Of a DNA stretch of 64,000 nt, positions 62,527-64,000 are shown in pieces. The notes beneath the pieces are model-generated. The model had not been told where the DNA came from. It searched no databases and saw only the letters and a program-made list of their open reading frames with translations. This DNA is from Balneolaceae bacterium (lineage in GTDB: Bacteria; Bacteroidota; Rhodothermia; Balneolales; Balneolaceae), in the NCBI GenBank assembly GCA_007693745.1, contig REDA01000045.1, positions 1 through 64,000 of the forward strand, written 5' to 3'. Each line of letters begins with the position of its first letter. Position 1 is the stretch's first letter. Made by a program: the position numbers and the translations under genes.

Positions 62527-62600
62527 TACACCCGACAAGATTCGAACTTGTAACCGCCTGATTCGTAGTCAGGTACTCTATCCAGTTGAGCTACGGGTGC
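62527..62600 (-). tRNA. tRNA-Arg (anticodon ACG)
   Basis: A 74-nt cloverleaf: acceptor GCACCCG/CGGGTGT, D arm AGCTCAACTGGATAGAGT, anticodon stem CCTGA/TCAGG with loop CTACGAA (ACG), T arm ACAAG-TTCGAAT-CTTGT, discriminator A. No encoded CCA. Confidence 0.95.
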
Positions 62601-62625
62601 ATGTAAATTTCATTCAGTATGTAAA

Positions 62626-62698
62626 TGTGTCCGACAAGATTCGAACTTGTAACCGTCCCGACGCCTCGGGATACTCTATCCGGTTGAGCTACGGGTGC
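62626..62698 (-). pseudogene. tRNA-Arg pseudogene with hairpin instead of anticodon loop
   Basis: A tandem copy of the tRNA-Arg 26 bp away, identical in the 5' acceptor strand and T arm and with one change in the D arm. The 3' acceptor strand is CGGACAC, which mismatches GCACCCG at three positions. The anticodon arm is TCCCGA-GGCG-TCGGGA, a 6-bp stem with a tetraloop (or 5 bp with a 6-nt loop), so no 7-nt anticodon loop exists. It cannot decode. Probably a decayed duplicate with an inserted palindrome. Confidence 0.8.
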
Positions 62699-62805
62699 AT
62701 TTTTTACAGACCCAAAAATTAACACATTTTCTTTTCTATTACAACCAAAGCTCTCCGGATCAGGTGAATTCACCTGATGAAAACAGGCAGCATATCCTGC
62801 ATGAG

Positions 62806-63036
62806 TCAGCTGTCCAGAAGGTAATCAATACGCTCGATCAGATTTTCATACGCCTCATCCAGCGTGTCTCCGTCGGCAGTGAGTCGTACTCCCTTTACAT
62901 CCAGCGCTCCTACCTGAACACTGTTTTCCGCCTTCGCCCTGCCGCCCTCCAGCTGAAATCCGCGATACCCTTCTTCGCGTAAAAGATTAACCCTTTCCTG
63001 TATGACAGATTCCCGTTCCGAATAGTTAACAGACAT
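62806..63036 (-). CDS. Small conserved-looking protein, unknown function
   Basis: A 76-residue protein with an excellent ribosome-binding site (GGAGGG, 3 nt before ATG), which supports it as real. The sequence VQVGALDVKGVRLTADGDTLDEAYENLIERIDYLLDS suggests a small alpha/beta domain with a C-terminal helix, loosely reminiscent of HicB-type domains (the D-T-L-D-E-A-x-x-N-L helix start). No HicA toxin partner is adjacent. Function unknown. Confidence 0.7.
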   Translation of the reverse strand: MSVNYSERESVIQERVNLLREEGYRGFQLEGGRAKAENSVQVGALDVKGVRLTADGDTLDEAYENLIERIDYLLDS

Positions 63037-63382
63037 ATTCCCTCCGGTTCAGTGTTACGGTTTCCCTTTATTGAAAAATATCAAAATCAGCATCAGAAGG
63101 CAAAAAAGGGATCCATTCCGTGAAGGAAGAGAACCGCCATATCCCGAAGATGCATGTGAGGAACAGATCCTGAATGCTCAAGAACTGCCAGCGGTACTTG
63201 AGGAGATCTGTTCTGTCGAATGTTTTTGATGCAGATTTTCGATATTTTTGGTCTGATTAATCAGCGAGAAGTTTGAGATTTAGTGGATTCCGACGTTCAA
63301 CTCAACTTATTGATCAAGGTTTCTCGGAGTAGAACGGATCAGGGCCGATGGCTCCCCCGGTTCATCTTGTAAGCAAACGAAA
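63037..63382. other. 346-bp divergent spacer with a composite hairpin
   Basis: No gene. It contains an imperfect 53-nt hairpin (63161-63213) and the promoter zones of the flanking divergent genes. A TATTTTTG motif at 63243-63250 fits the -7 consensus of Bacteroidota, but its -33 partner is not at the right distance. Confidence 0.45.
63161..63213. other. Composite hairpin, possible structured RNA
   Basis: Outer arms GAACAGATC/GATCTGTTC (9 bp, perfect) enclose inner arms CTCAAG/CTTGAG (6 bp) with a 14-nt loop and an asymmetric bulge. No T-tract follows on either strand, so it is not a simple terminator. Confidence 0.45.
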
Positions 63383-63937
63383 ATGACCGTTAAATCTGAA
63401 CCAACTAAGTATACTGTGAAGATCCCCGGGGAGTTTTCTTATTCACTGGCGCCTACTCCCTATGGTGAGGCACTCTTTGTATCCACAGAGAAAGGCCTCT
63501 GTCAGCTTTCTTTTCTCAGTGAATATGAAAGCCCGGAAGAGATCATCCAAAACCGTTTTCCCGGGGCAGTGCTGCGTCAGGAAGTCACGGAGAGTCACCG
63601 GCTCGCAACAGAGTTATTGCATTGCAGCACAGAGGAGTTTCCGGGGATGAAATTCCCGAAGCTTTATCTGAAGGGCACAGAGTTTCAGCGCTCGGTCTGG
63701 AACCTGTTACTCACACTGGAAAGAGACCGTCTTTATACCTACAGTGAAATCGCCGGGCTTTTGGGTCGCCCGAGAGCTGTACGCGCAGTGGCATCGGCAG
63801 TCGGGGCCAATCCTATCGCCTGGCTCATTCCCTGCCACCTGGTGGTGCGACTCGACGGATCCATCGGGGGATACCGGTGGGGCGTGGAAAAAAAGAGAGC
63901 GATGACCGGGAGTCTTTCTGCCGGATTGTATGGATGA
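63383..63937 (+). CDS. ogt: Methylated-DNA-[protein]-cysteine S-methyltransferase
   Basis: A 184-residue suicide repair protein that moves an alkyl group from O6-alkylguanine to its own cysteine. The N-terminal domain (GEALFVSTEKGLCQLSFL) resembles Ada-C/Ogt. The C-terminal part has FQRSVWNLLLT, LYTYSEIAGLLG, RAVRAVASAVGANP with the recognition-helix Arg, the active site IPCHLVV near 154-160 and GYRWG. Length is typical. Another gene may follow directly at the window edge. Confidence 0.95.
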   Translation: MTVKSEPTKYTVKIPGEFSYSLAPTPYGEALFVSTEKGLCQLSFLSEYESPEEIIQNRFPGAVLRQEVTESHRLATELLHCSTEEFPGMKFPKLYLKGTEFQRSVWNLLLTLERDRLYTYSEIAGLLGRPRAVRAVASAVGANPIAWLIPCHLVVRLDGSIGGYRWGVEKKRAMTGSLSAGLYG

Positions 63938-63943
63938 TTTAGG

Positions 63944-64000
63944 ATGAGCAGTTCTGCACTGATCACCGAACCAAACAGCATTTCTGCCCGGAAAAAGAGA
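63944..64000 (+). CDS. Possible start of a truncated gene at window edge
   Basis: ATG at 63944 opens a frame without stop to the end of the window (19 codons, beginning MSSSALITEPNSISARKKR). It lies 6 bp after the ogt stop, with GATTTAGG in front as a weak ribosome-binding site. Too short to identify. Confidence 0.35.
   Translation, partial: MSSSALITEPNSISARKKR

Noticed and set aside
62626-62698. A second functional tRNA-Arg
   Set aside because: The acceptor stem has three mismatches and the anticodon loop is missing, so it is listed as a pseudogene.
62806-63036. HicB antitoxin of a toxin-antitoxin pair
   Set aside because: Only a short helix resembles HicB, and no HicA-like gene is adjacent on either side.

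Overview
The window looks like chromosomal DNA of a Bacteroidota-type bacterium, and Balneolota (Rhodohalobacter/Gracilimonas-like) is my best guess. The signs are a SusC/SusD pair driven by an ECF sigma factor and FecR, two secreted proteins ending in type A Por/T9SS sorting domains, many Cys lipoproteins, a Bacteroidota-style Mrp ATPase without the CPxC motif, and frequent GTG/TTG starts. The genus cannot be read from sequence alone. No prophage, insertion sequence with transposase, rRNA or CRISPR array is visible; most of the window is ordinary core genome.

Layout. 1-11.4 kb: a tandem universal stress protein, a lipoprotein, a chorismate mutase-prephenate dehydrogenase, two paralogous secreted zincins with different C-terminal modules, TspO, a TlpA-like thioredoxin and Mrp. 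11.8-17.8 kb: gcvT, comB, ftsK, lolA and a YbhN-like flippase-fold protein in one tight run. 17.8-22.7 kb: an outer-membrane barrel, two HU-fold proteins (one fused to a membrane segment and SPOR domain), ExbB, ExbD and TonB, which look like an envelope energisation operon. 23-30.4 kb: ECF sigma, FecR, STN-bearing SusC and SusD, a TonB-dependent uptake and cell-surface signalling unit closed by a strong terminator. 30.6-45 kb: small envelope proteins, glycogen phosphorylase, ispE, a CCA-adding enzyme, a sugar nucleotidyltransferase, a membrane-anchored Mur ligase, dinB, a Na/Ca exchanger, tRNA-Lys, a HIT protein and aroQ. 45-54.8 kb: a flippase, recN, a Tat-exported TIM-barrel protein, an exported flavodoxin, and a pair of 2-hydroxyacid oxidising enzymes (FAD/Fe-S fusion plus LhgO). 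55-64 kb: a ResA-like lipoprotein, ahcY, YceI, a solute-binding lipoprotein, a DUF1080 protein, a GH43/GH32-like propeller protein, tRNA-Arg with a decayed tandem copy, a small conserved protein and an O6-alkylguanine transferase.

The most distinctive feature is a non-coding interspersed repeat of about 140 bp. It has GGGGCTTTGAAAA-type terminal inverted repeats and a second internal inverted pair. It occurs in at least seven intergenic positions (4187, 7543, 11486, 30541, 40622, 44006, 58034), with a possible relic near 60271. The copies range from well matched to strongly decayed, as expected for an old MITE-like or REP-like family. One end resembles a Bacteroidota housekeeping promoter, and one copy abuts the ribosome-binding site of a lipoprotein gene. 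Other unexplained structure includes a tRNA-Arg duplicate whose anticodon arm is a hairpin with a GGCG tetraloop, a strong minus-strand terminator with no gene, and two palindromes in front of the ECF sigma gene.
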